The translations under genes and the position numbers were made by a program. Below the pieces are notes generated by a model. The model saw nothing but the letters and a program-made list of their open reading frames with translations, did no database searches and was not told where the DNA came from. Positions 53,541-64,000 of a DNA stretch of 64,000 nt are shown here, one piece after another; within the stretch, counting starts at the first letter, position 1, and each line of letters opens with the position of its first letter. The stretch lies in the NCBI RefSeq assembly GCF_029962835.1, contig NC_080577.1, forward strand, positions 31,850,501 to 31,914,500. Direction: 5' to 3'. This DNA comes from Magnolia sinica. Lineage: Eukaryota; Streptophyta; Magnoliopsida; Magnoliales; Magnoliaceae.

Positions 53541-56064
53541 ATGTAACAACTACGACCCATATAACATCAGAACCACGACCCATATAACATGATAACTATA
53601 ACCCATGACAACCATGACCCATATAATATGAGAACCACGACCTGTGTAATATGAGAACCACGACCCACGATAACTACAACCCTTACCACATTACAACCAC
53701 GACCCTTATCGCATTACAACCATGACCTGGGTATGGGTCGTGGTTGCCACGAGGTAAGGGTCGTGGTTGTCATGCTATACGAGTTGTAGTCTTTATTTTA
53801 TAAGTATTGGCAATTACCAACTAGTGGGGCCTACATTGATGTATGTGAATACTCTATGCCGCCCATCCTTTTTCTCGTGTCATTTATGGCTAGGTTCTAA
53901 ATATCGGCCTAATCTAGAGCTCGTGTGGGCCATATAATAGAAAATAATTGTGACAATGACACCCATTGTTGATATTTAAACCCTCATGAGCTTTGGATCA
54001 GGCTGATATTTGGGTAGTAGCCCTAAAATGACACAGCAAAAAGGATGGGCGGCATGAATTATTCACATACATCAATATAGGCCCTACTAGTTGGTCCTTG
54101 CCAATGCCTATAAAATGAAGACTACGACCCTTCTAGCACAACAACCACAACCCTATCTCATGACAACCACGACCCTTTCCTCATGAAAACCATGACCCAT
54201 ACTCGAGTCGTGGTTGTAATGCAGTAAGGGTCGTGGTTGTAATGCGGTACGGGTCATGGTGGGTCATGGTTATCATGTTATATGGGTCGTAGTTTTCATG
54301 AGGAAATGGTCATGGTTGTCATGAGGTAAGGGTCGTGATTGTCATGTTATACGGGTCATAGTCTTTATTTTATAAGTTTTGGCAAGGACCAATTAGTGGG
54401 GCCTACATTAATGTATGTGAATAATCTATGCCGCCCATCCTTTTTGCCGTGTTATTTTAATGCTAGGATCCAAATATCAACTTGATCCAGAGCTCGTGTG
54501 GGCTCAAATATCAACAGTGGGTGCCATTGTCACCATTATTTTCTATTATGTGGTCCCCATGAGCTTTGGATCAAGCTGATATTTAAGTCATAGCCTAAAA
54601 ATGACACGGCAAAAAGGATGGGTGACATGGATTATTCATATACATTAATGTAAGCCCTGTTAATTGGTCTTTTGCTAAGGCCTATAAAATGAAGACTACG
54701 ACCAGTATAGCATGACAACCACAATCCTTATCTCATGACAGCCACGACCCTTTCCTCATAAAAACCACGACCCATATAACATGACAACCACGACTCGTAC
54801 CCGAGTCGTGGTTGTCATGTTATATGGGTCGTGGTTGTCATGAGTCATAGTTATCATGTTATATGAGTCGTGGTTCTTATCTTATATAGGTCGTTGTTCT
54901 TATGTTAAATGTGGTAAGTGAACATGTAACAACCGCGACCCATATAACATGAGAACCATGACCCATATAACATGATAACTATGACCCGTGACAAACACAA
55001 CTTAAATAACATGACAACCATGACCCATATAATATAACGACCACGACCCAAATAACATGACAACCACGACCCATATAATATAACGACCACGACCAATGAC
55101 AACTACAACCCTTACCACATTACAACCACGACCCTTATCGCATTACAATTACGACCCGTATAACATGAGAACTATGACCTATGACAACCACGACCCAAAT
55201 AACATGAGAACCATGACCCATATAACATGATAACTATAACCTATGACAACCACGACCCAAATAACATGACAACCATAACCCATATAACATAACGACCACA
55301 ACCTATGACAACTACAACCCTTACCACATTACAACCACAACCCTTACTGCATTACAACTACGACCTGGGTATGAGTCGTGGTTGCCATGTTATAAGGGTC
55401 ATGGTTATCATGCTATGCAGGTCGTAGTCTTCATTTTATATGCCTTGGTAAGGACCATCTAGTGGGGTCTACATTGATGTATGTGAATAATTCATGTCAC
55501 ACCCATCTTTTTGTTGTGTCATTTTAGGGATAGGATTCAAATATCAGCCTGATCCAAAGCTTGTGTACGCTCAAATATTAATAGTGGGTGCCATTGTCAC
55601 CATTATTTTCTATTATGTGGCCCACACGAGCTCTGGATCAGGTTGATATTTAGAACCTAGACCTAAAATGACATGGCATAAAGGATGGGCGGCATGAATT
55701 ATTCACATACATCAATGTAGGCCCCACTAGTTGGTCATTGCCAAGGCCTATAAAATGAAGACTTTGACCTGTATAACATGATAACCACGACCCTTACCTC
55801 ATGACAACCACGACCCTTTCCTCATAAAAATCACGACCCATATAATAACCATGACCCATACCCGGGTTGTGGTTGTAATGCAATAAGGGTCATGGTTGTA
55901 ATGTGGTTAGGGTCGTACTTGTCATGGGTCGTGATTGTCATGTTATATGGATCGTGGTTGTCATGTTATATGGGTCGTGATAGTCATGAGTTGTAGTTGT
56001 CATGAGTTGTAGTATTATGTTATATGGGTTGTGGTTCTCATGTTAAATGGGTCGCAGTTGTTAT
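53541..56064. repeat. Inverted minisatellite arrays (ACCACGACCC / GGGTCGTGGT)
   Basis: Alternating blocks of a roughly 22-23-bp unit GACAACCACGACCCATATAA(CAT) in the plus sense (about 53541-53720, 54115-54205, 54690-54797, 54925-55370, 55760-55860) and in the inverse sense (53725-53790, 54205-54370, 54802-54920, 55370-55440, 55860-56064). Spacers of about 320 bp at 53790-54115, 54370-54690 and 55440-55760 are themselves palindromic and related to the element ends (CGCCCATCCTTTTT, AAATATCAGCCTGATCC). Units are contiguous. Confidence 0.9.
54763..54836. repeat. Perfect 35-bp stem with 4-nt loop
   Basis: 54763-54797 and 54802-54836 are exact inverse complements, with loop TACC. It starts AACCACGACCCATATAACAT and continues GACAACCACGACTCG. 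It lies at the centre of the foldback element: 1,769 bp from the left end (solo LTR removed) and 1,776 bp from the right end. Confidence 0.9.
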
Positions 56065-56653
56065 ATGTTCACTTCCTTTACTACTAAAGGAAAAGATAGT
56101 CATTGGTACAATAGCCTAAGGTTAACAAAGGAGAGATCCGTTCCATCCACCTTGTCAGCCAACTCACCGTGGGCCAAAAAAGTCTTGACTTGGGCAGTGT
56201 CCACTTCTAACAAACATCACAGTGAGCCGGAAAAGTCTTAACAGTGGATTCCATTGTCACCATTATTTTCTATTATATGACCCACACGAGCTATAGATCA
56301 GGCTGATATTTGGACTTTAGCCCTTAAATGACACGAAAAAAAGGATGGGCAGCATGGATTATACACATACATCAATGTGGGCCCCACAAGTTTGGTCCTT
56401 GCCCCCTGATAAAAAAAGGGTTCCATACACATCACTTTATTGGCATTAAATAAGGACAAGGGCATTTTGATCCGAGTAATTTTCAAGGCTCGTCAGTAGG
56501 TCACGTACAAAATATTTGAAAGGTTGAATCTCTTAGGCAATTTGACCATACATCAAGGTTAGCACGGTCAACTTCCCGTGCTACTATCCAAATGAAATTT
56601 GGAAATGTTTCATTTTATATCACTTCTTTAAATAAGGTTTCAATACTAATGGA

Positions 56654-59238
56654 TGTTCACTCCCCAAGTATAAGGTTGTGATGTAGTAATAAACTCGGTG
56701 AGACCAAAGTCGAATCCCAAGGGACTGATACCTGTACGTTATCTGAAACTAAGTAGAACGAGAACTAGATTAAGATGAAATCTAGATCGAATGATTTTTG
56801 AGGAATAATAGTGAAATACTAAGTTAAAACTTAAAGAATTTAAAGGAAGGAAACTAGGGATTCAGAGGATCCACTTGTAGAGATCAGGGAGATCTTATAC
56901 CCGCATCAAGAATCATGGAAATTGAACTGAACTTACTTGATCTAGTTTTCACGAGATGAAAGGTATATGAATTAGAATGGATTCCATCACCAAACCATGC
57001 ATAGGAGACAAAGTAAACAACAGAATTAAACTAATTATCAACCAACCAATTAATGTATAAAAGTTAGGAAAGGTACCGTCATCCGACCATGCTTAGGAGA
57101 CGATGGTGGACAAAAGGACTTCCTGACATCATAAACATAAAAAGAAATGAACATACTCAAAGCTATCGCAGACCCATTGTAATTTTAGTCACAACAGACC
57201 ATTAAAAACTAAAAACATTCCCACAATCAGATAAATATCAAATTCAATTTCATGTAAATAAAAAGCACAAGCACAAAGTTCTTCCCATCACACTACAAGC
57301 TTCACCTCTTAGCCCTAGCTAAGGGGTTTAGTCGACCATGATTAGGCTAATTCTCAACAATCATATGAAAGAAAACATGAAAATAAAAAATCTCTAAAAC
57401 AAACTCTCTTCTGCAGACGTCCAGCCCCAAGTCTTTGATCCCTGCCAATTCCCCCCTCTCTCCCTCACTCTTTCTTCTTTTTATAGTTTGCTAGGAGTGG
57501 TGGAGAGGCCTGGCTGGAGTCGGTTGTATGCACAGCAACCGACTTTGAAACTTCTTGCGCAAGTCTATTTACGCAGCCAAGAAAACAGAAACTCCCATTT
57601 TCCTTGCTGATTGGTGAACAATCTTCCATATTTTGATTGATTTTCCCATTCCTACAAGATGGACGGTGTAGATTATCCATTACCTGCAAGACGTAGGCCC
57701 ATAACTCTTCCCATCGGATGCCAGTCTGTGCGCAAACAGGACTGTGCAACTCTGTTATGCGCAGTGAAAAACGCAACTGACTTGCGTTTGAATGGTGTTT
57801 ATGGCAGATGCATGGCCTGTCTTTGGGATCTGACTTCATGGTGTGGTTAAAGATCCCATTCTCCATCATTTGAACGATCTGGATCATTGATCCGATCGTG
57901 ATTGAGATCAAATAAGAGCCCACGGAAGACGGCAGCACCTAGGCTCTGCGTGGACGCACGGCCTGTGCAGGACTTGCGCTAGGATGATGGTGGGGCCCAT
58001 TTCTTGGTGTTTCTCGCAAGATCGAATCCATTCATTGGATTGTACATGGAAAACCGGTCGAACATAACCTTTTTCGTCCGTTTTGGTGTGGCCCAGCTGA
58101 GCTTTTTAGACCGCCGTCCGAATTGCGTTTGAACGATGAAAAACTGATCATGCAGCTCTCTTCAAATTCGCTCTTCTAGGTCTACATTAGCTGGGTCGTT
58201 GGAGTCTACTGAACGGTCCAGATCATCGAACCGATCCTGGCCACGAATGCAAAACGGCCCGGATCTTTTGGTCACGTGCGAACAGAGCTTTCGCACTTCT
58301 TGTGCTGTGATGATGGTGGGCCCCAATTAGTTATCTTTTTGAGAAATCCACTCCGTCCATTATGATCCTCTCGAAAATCCATTAGGGAATGGATGGTTTT
58401 GGATTGATTTATGCGTGGCACAGAGGAGTTTTCTCACTGCCGTCTATCTTCCGTTTTGATGGTTGAAATATGATATACGCTATCTCCTAAAATTCCGTCA
58501 CCTAAGCTTTGGTAATAAGGCCTTTGAAATCCTAATGGACGGTCCGGATCTTCTAATTACATGATGAGTGGGGCCCACTAAGCAAACCCAACGCCGGACA
58601 GTATTAACGCTGTTGCGTTTGGAAAAGTTTGAGTTTTTGTCGGTCAGCGCCCGCTGACCGACTTTGAGTGCATGGGTGCATGGCTGGTGCACGTGCACAC
58701 TCTGCACATGCAATGCACACGTGGGGTCCATCATGGTGTATGTACAGAATCTCCTCCGTCCATCTGGTTCTTCATATAATTTTAGGTGTTGAGACCTAAG
58801 ATTAGGTATATCCAGAGATTATGTGGGCCCCAGATTGATAATCTGTGGGATGATTTGTCCATTGGGCCACTTCGACAAGGCTCCAGGGGCTGAAATTTGA
58901 CGTGTACGGTTAATTTATGGCCCCCAGGCCATGTATGAAGTTTCGGACCGAATGGATGGTTGAAACCATGTGATCTTGCATTCTGGACCAATTTCGGGCC
59001 TCTTTAATGTGAAAGACTTGATTTCCTTAGATCATTGGCATATAAATTCTTCAATGTCGGTCCTCTGAAGTCCGTACTTTGCTGAAGCATCAAATCCACC
59101 CTTTTAGTATTCTTCTTCAGTCAACGCTCCTGGTTACATCCTGCAACAAAACACGATTAAAATCTTTCATTAAGCCCTATCATGTTCGTAAATCCATATA
59201 ATAATTGGGGTATAATATGCAATATTTGACCCTCAACA
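56654..59238. mobile_element. Solo LTR, family B (2.6 kb)
   Basis: It starts TGTTCACTCCCCAAG and ends ACCCTCAACA, with a perfect target duplication ATGGA at 56649-56653 and 59239-59243, inside a family P element whose two sides rejoin. It contains GTAGTAATAAACTCGGTGAG and AGTCGAATCCCAAGGGACTG, a motif I associate with plant Gypsy-type elements. No repeat of its ends or coding domain was found inside, so it is a solo LTR or a reduced element. The 157-codon minus-strand frame at 57938-57465 resembles no known protein. Confidence 0.82.
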
Positions 59239-59566
59239 ATGGACACTACTTTCATGTATTAGCATGCATTACAATAGGCCCCACAATCAGGGGTCCCACC
59301 CACCTCATTGGATCCGGGTTCTCACCTAATCCGGTCCCCAAATCCATCTTACCCGCCCACCTTGCACGCGCCTCGGTGGTCGGCTGCTGCTGTAAGGTGG
59401 GCTGCACGTGTGTGAAATGGACGGTTAAAAAATAAGCCTTGCAAATTCGAACCACCGGATGACGGCCCACCATTGAACCATGGCACGTGCCAGGTGGGTC
59501 CCACCTGATGAGCATATCATGGAGGCGGATTGCCTGGTGACATGGATTTCCCTGGTGGCACGACTG

Positions 59567-60062
59567 TGGGGCCCACCGTGATGTCTGTGCTTTATCTTTC
59601 GTCTTTCCCTCTTATTTTTGGGCTTCAACCAAAAGAAAAGCGGATCGAGGCTCACGTGGTATCATAGGAAACAGTGAAGACAATGGACCTTCCTAGTCAT
59701 CCAATCTGCTTTGACAGCTTATTGTTACACATCATCCTAATAATGAAGTAGATTTAAATCACAGGTGGACTACAACACAGGAAACAGTAGTGATTGACCA
59801 TTAAATATTTATTATGAGCCACTAAAGTTTTTGGCTGATATTTGTGTGGTCCCTATTCAGCCGTTTGTAACCTTATCAATGGTTGGATGGCAAATAACCA
59901 TTCACCTGAACAAAAAAAATAAAATAAAGTGGGATATTCAATCAACATTGTTTACTATGGTGTGGTCCACCTAACGTGATGTATTTCATTTTTTAAATAA
60001 TACCCTAAATTGAGCTGTCAAAACTGATGGACAGCATCGATGTAAGGAACATACATGGGCCC
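59567..60062. repeat. Family P palindromic element
   Basis: GTGGGGCCCACCGTGATGTCT at the left against AGGAACATACATGGGCCC at the right. Confidence 0.75.
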
Positions 60063-60156
60063 AGAGTGAGTGAGGGATCCACCGAAGCGGACTGGCTGGT
60101 GTACCACACGCCAGAGACCTGGTTGGTGTGTTCACCTCAGAACGTTCAAGTTCTAT

Positions 60157-60571
60157 GGGTCCAATAATGAGGTATGTGTTATATCTAAACCGTTCATCCA
60201 CTTGGCGAGGTCTTCATAAGGCTTGATCCTAAAAATAAAACAGATATAAAGACAAGTGGACCACACTGTAAAAAACAGTAGGGGGTTGAACGTCTACCAT
60301 TGAAACCCTTTTGGGGGTCAGAAATTTTAGATGAACATGATATTTGTTTTTCCTTTTCATCAAGGACTTTTTGACCTTATGAACAGATTGGATGGAAAAT
60401 AAAGGTTATGGAGGGCCCTATGAATGTTTTAATAGTGAAAATCATTATCCTTCTGCTATTTGTGGTGTGGTCCAGTTGAGATTTGGCTATGATTCAATTT
60501 TTGTCGCATTTTCTAAAATGATCTTTAAAAGTGGATGAACGGTGTGGATATAATGAATACATCATTTTGAG
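60157..60571. repeat. Family P palindromic element
   Basis: GGGTCCAATAATGAGGTATG at the left and GAATACATCATTTTGAGCC at the right, with the usual CCACACTGTAAAAAACAG in the left half and ATTTGTGGTGTGGTCC in the right half. Confidence 0.75.
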
Positions 60572-60752
60572 CCAACAGTTAGTACAATTCAGACATCAAA
60601 GAGTGTAAGCGCTCGTCTTCTCACGTCATGTACCTACGCCAGCTATATCGCTGATGTGTTTTACACCAGCCAATTGGCTTCTGGGATCCACCCACCTCAG
60701 TGGAGCGAGGAATGCCCTGAAGCTGCGTCCCATATGATCGCGCAGACCTCTG

Positions 60753-61263
60753 GGAGGCTCACTGTCATGTAGGTGCCTCACATCCGCACCGTTTATCCGT
60801 TTTGAGAGCTTATTTTAGGGCATGTTCCAAAAAACGAAGCAAATCTAATCTCGGGTGGACCATACCATAGGAAAAAATAATGATAGACCATTAAATACTT
60901 CTTATGGACCATAAAAGTTTTGAATCAAGCTGATATTTGTATGGTCCTTCACCAATGTCTTTTTGACCTTATCAACAGGTTGGATGGCAAATAAGCATCC
61001 CACAGACCCTCAAAAAGTTTTAATGATTATTATTCAATCACCGCCATTTATTGTGGTGTCGTTTACCGTAGGTTTGAATATGTTTTTTTTTTTCAGCATT
61101 GTATCTGAAAGTAGGTTGTGAAAAAATATCACCTTGATTCAACACTTACACAGCTGCTCATGGTTTGCTTGAGCTTAAGATCCATCTTATTTATTGGCTC
61201 ATTAGCTGAAATAAGTTGGCAAAGTAGATGGACCTCTTAGATAAAGCACAAACATGGTAAGCT
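60753..61263. repeat. Family P palindromic element, decayed right half
   Basis: GAGGCTCACTGTCATGTAGG at the left and CACAAACATGGTAAGCTAC at the right, with an extra T-rich block near 61080-61100. Confidence 0.65.
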
Positions 61264-61310
61264 ACAGTAGAGTTGTGCCACCAGTCAATGCCATTCAACA
61301 TTTGTCATTT

Positions 61311-61575
61311 ACGGCCCATTAGGATACCACTCTAAGTTACTTTTTCCACTTGTATAAATAGACAAGTGACTTATTTCAGATAAATAAGTTTGGTTTATAA
61401 TTATTTACAAATAACTTTTTTATTTAAAAATACTTCATCACTTTAGTTTTTATTTATTTATTTATTTATTTATTTTTCTACTTTTCTTAAACGGCTGAAA
61501 ATAGCCACAGGGATAGATGAAAGAGATGAGAAGCTGAAAAAATCTTAATAAGTAAAAATTAAGAAAAGTTACTTA
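61311..61575. mobile_element. MITE related to the outermost layer at 173
   Basis: Left end GGCCCATTAGGATACCACTC and the stretch AAGTTACTTTTT; the interior (ATAAGTTTGGTTTATAATTA, AAAATCTTAATAAGTAAAAA) matches 236-418. It contains a TTTA microsatellite (61447-61476). Confidence 0.55.
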
Positions 61576-61838
61576 GGCAGGTCTTCCACTCATCTATCTA
61601 TTTTGTTTACTAGTTGATTTTAGAATAATAAAAAGAAAAGAGACAATTCCAAAGCTCAAGTAGACCAGACCACAAACAAATGACACTCACCATTATAACC
61701 TTTGTAAAGCTCATCACAATCCAACGGATTCATCAGTCACACGGACCACGGTGAAGGGAAAACAAAATATTTGATCACTTTTGCGGATGCAAAAAGTTTT
61801 GGGTGGACGGTGGTGGTGCGGCGTGTGAATCCCTTCTT

Positions 61839-62312
61839 GTGGGGTCCGCTTTGATGTGTGTGCCTTACGTCCACATCATCCATCTGTTTTTAGTGTAAGG
61901 CATGATCCCAAAATTTAAGTAGATCCCAATAGTAGGTAAACCACATCTAGGGGTGTACATCGGGCCGAACTGAGTCGAACTGGGCTTAACCCGGCCCGGC
62001 CTGGTCACCAGCCAAACCAGCCCAAACCCGGCCTCCAGTCCGAACCCCGCCCGGTCAGCAATCAGGCGAGTTCGAGACAGTTTCGGACTCACGATTTGGA
62101 CGACCTTGATTTTTTGACTCTGCTCGATATACTCCATAGGAAGGGCTTTGACAGATAACTTGAACGGCCTTGATTTTTGAGAAGGGCTTTTGTCATAGAT
62201 TTTTGAGACTATGGTCTATCTACAAAGGAACCCACGATTTGAACGACTTGAATTGCTATAAATGGTTAGGGTAACTGAGGAAGAATTTAGGAATATATAT
62301 ATATATTTAGGA

Positions 62313-62344
<32 letters not shown>

Positions 62345-62828
62345 AGTCGGGCCGGGTCGGACTAGGTCGAGTCGGGTCGAACTGGAACCTATCCGAACTC
62401 GGCCCGAACTCAGTTTCGGGCCGAAGAAAATGGCCCGTCCCGACCCGAATTCAGTTCCGGGTCGGGCCGAGTCGAGTGAGATAATCGGGCTAGCCCGGTT
62501 CGTGTACAGCCCTAATCACATCTCAATAAACAGTAGTGATTGAATTACCCACCATTAAAAACTTCCCGGGGGTTACCAAAATGTTTATTTGTCATCCAAC
62601 CGGTTAATAAAGTCACGAAGATATCGATGAAAGGACCACATAAATATCAACTTGATCCAAAACTTCTGAGCCCCAAGAAGTTTTTAATAGTCAATCACCA
62701 CTATTTCCTATGGTGTGGTCCAACTGAGATTTGGATCTATTTCGATTTCGGGATCATGCCTTGAAATGAACTGTCAAAACAGATAGACGGCATGGATGTA
62801 AGGGACATACATCACGATGGGCTCCACG
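61839..62828. repeat. Family P palindromic element split by a hAT-like element
   Basis: GTGGGGTCCGCTTTGATGTG at the left and ACATACATCACGATGGGCTCC at the right. The interior is interrupted at 61948-62514; the halves rejoin at ACCACATC/ATCACATC TCAATAAACAGTAGTGATTG. Confidence 0.8.
61948..62514. mobile_element. hAT-like non-autonomous element (567 bp) with 8-bp flanks
   Basis: Ends are TAGGGGTGTACATCGGGC and, inverted, TAGGGCTGTACACGAACCGG. Flanks are ACCACATC (61940-61947) and ATCACATC (62515-62522), a 7/8 match expected of a hAT target duplication. The interior is rich in CGGGCC/GAGTCGGG repeats and holds a TA microsatellite (62291-62340). No transposase. Confidence 0.85.
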
Positions 62829-64000
62829 TTCAGGCATCCACCAAAGCAGTACCTTCCTTTGGTGTGGGCCACTGAAGCTTTGGACGTGCCTATTTTTGGT
62901 TAGGGCTCATCCTCTACAATAAGCCGACAAAACAAGGTAGATAAAACACAAACATCACGGTGGCCCACCCCCACTGGGTCGTGTCACCGACGACATCCAC
63001 ATCCAACGTATTGGATCTTGCGCCACCGGATCCATTGTCACTTTGTGGAAAGTAAGATTCAGCTGGCCAAGATTGGATCTGCCTCATTGGATCTTGCGCC
63101 ACCAGACGCATTCTCCTTGGAGAATGTCCACAGCTGCTCAATTCCCTTTTTCTTCACGCGTTCCCACTTCCCATCGGGTGAGATTTCCCAGTCATCCAAA
63201 TATGTAATCCATTCCAATTCCAGACCGTCCAATTTGTGGCCCATTTCGTGGATGAAACATAGACTGATAAGTCATATCGATTAGCTAATCCTAAAAAACT
63301 TCTTTTAACCGTCCATTTTATGATCATCGGTTGGATCATTAAGATCATCCAATAGGCATGCGACTGCACTTGTTGGCTATCCACTGCGTGATATCTAGGC
63401 CATTCATACGGTGGGGTGGTCCACTAATCAGGTAAGCTACACCTGATTTGGGTCGGTATTTTTCTTTTAAAAGATACATTTCTCTTTTAGATGTGCCACC
63501 CATTTCATGAGCGAACCAGATTGAGTTTTAGGCGAAGACATGGTCTGGGTGGAACCCCACATGATGAATGGTGTGCTTCTCTCGGTTTACCCCATGCGGC
63601 AACATTCAAATCAAACCCATTTTCATTCGGTGGACCCCATAAGATGTTAGAAATCCAAAGTCTCGTGATTCAGGCGCCTTTTAGGACCAACAATCAAAAT
63701 TCAAATCTACGCATTATTAATAAGGAGTGGCTCTAATGATTATCATTTCCTAACCAATTTTCTTGGTGATTTTTCAACCCCAAAATTTCTCAGAAATTAC
63801 ATTTTACACCGCAACAGAGGTAAAATAGTAATTTGGAAAATTGTGGGGCCCGTTTGAAAATATTAAAATTTAGGTGCAGGGAATTGCTTATTCAATTAGA
63901 AAGATTTTTTGTTAGTGTGTTTATTATGGATTGATGTATATATTTGATAATTTGCTTGTCATGCATATACTATGTGGGACCCAAACTTTTCTCTTTATAT
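62829..64000. other. Terminal stretch without recognised gene
   Basis: A family P half is recognisable at about 62869-62970 (TGTGGGCCACTGAAGC, CAAACATCACGGTGGCCC). GGATCTTGCGCCACC occurs twice (63013 and 63089). Nothing else is assigned. Confidence 0.5.

Larger units (their letters stand above)
48937..56577. mobile_element. Foldback / Mutator-like element with long inverted repeats
   Basis: It starts GGGAGATTGGCCATAGTGACC and, inverted, ends GGGAAGTTGACCGTGCTAACC. The arms stay alignable over about 500 bp (for example CCTTTCAAATATTTTGTA, AATTACTCGGA, AAAATGCCCTT, AAGTGGACACT, GGTGGATGGAACGGATC, TAGTAAAGGAAGTGAA), interrupted on the left by solo LTR A2. The interior (53541-56064) is a mosaic of inverted minisatellite arrays and spacer palindromes. 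Without the solo LTR the element is about 3.55 kb. No transposase or captured gene is visible. The long inverted ends plus a 9-bp flank suggest a non-autonomous Mutator-like element. Confidence 0.78.
48632..59284. repeat. Family P palindromic element split by two large insertions
   Basis: Left arm 48632-48936 (GTGGGGCTCACAGTGATGTAT). After the foldback element it resumes at 56587-56653 (TCCAAATGAAATTTGG). After the solo LTR it finishes at 59239-59284 (TGGACACTACTTTCATGTAT to ATAGGCCCCAC). The three parts together are colinear with the intact neighbour at 48207-48622. Confidence 0.8.

Noticed and set aside
54905..55102. 65-codon minus-strand frame with repeated SWLSCYLGRG-type peptides
   Set aside because: Product of the inverted minisatellite.
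53541..56064. Direct repeats at regular spacing, superficially like a CRISPR array
   Set aside because: Units are contiguous with no unique spacers, occur on both strands and lie inside a plant transposable element.
48937..56577. Pack-type element carrying host gene fragments
   Set aside because: The interior is entirely minisatellite, palindromic spacer and solo LTR; no exon-like sequence was seen.
57465..57938. 157-codon minus-strand frame
   Set aside because: It lies inside solo LTR B and resembles no known protein.

Overview
This is nuclear DNA of a flowering plant: spliced genes with GT-AG introns, no bacterial-type gene packing, and transposable elements stacked in layers. Many palindromic repeats share arms of the type GGGCCCACnnTGATGTATG. 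I associate this repeat family with woody angiosperms, particularly magnoliids such as the laurel and magnolia relatives, but that placement is inference.

Two real host genes face each other. (1) Plus strand, 13477-25840, ten coding exons, 551 residues: an inositol phosphorylceramide glucuronosyltransferase of glycosyltransferase family 8 (IPUT1/PGSIP6 type), a Golgi enzyme of plant sphingolipid (GIPC) synthesis. (2) Minus strand, 47485-28694, seven coding exons, 158 residues spread over 18.8 kb: the Eaf6/MEAF6-type subunit of the NuA4 histone acetyltransferase, including a 28-nt microexon. In both genes every exon junction keeps phase and the frame is open to the stop. Their stop codons are 2.85 kb apart and the gap is filled by palindromic repeats. 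The two genes have no evident functional link.

Region by region. 173-10834 is a four-level nest: a small inverted-repeat element holds a Gypsy-type LTR element on the minus strand, which holds a Copia element on the minus strand, which holds a 3.8-kb solo LTR. 10835-13127 carries palindromic elements and a hAT-like element just upstream of IPUT1. IPUT1 intron 7 holds two oppositely oriented LINE copies, one inside the other. The Eaf6 introns hold LINE tails, inverted-repeat elements and an intact 729-bp TRIM retrotransposon with perfect target duplications. 47690-64000 is almost entirely repeats: one palindromic element (48632-59284) has been broken by a 7.6-kb foldback/Mutator-like element (itself carrying a 4.1-kb solo LTR and 2.5 kb of inverted minisatellite) and by another 2.6-kb solo LTR. 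More palindromes and a hAT-like element follow.

I found no clearly new gene system. The most unusual structures are the foldback element with inverted minisatellite arrays and a central perfect 35-bp stem, the four-level nest, and the TRIM whose LTR contains a copy of its own internal region and LTR start.
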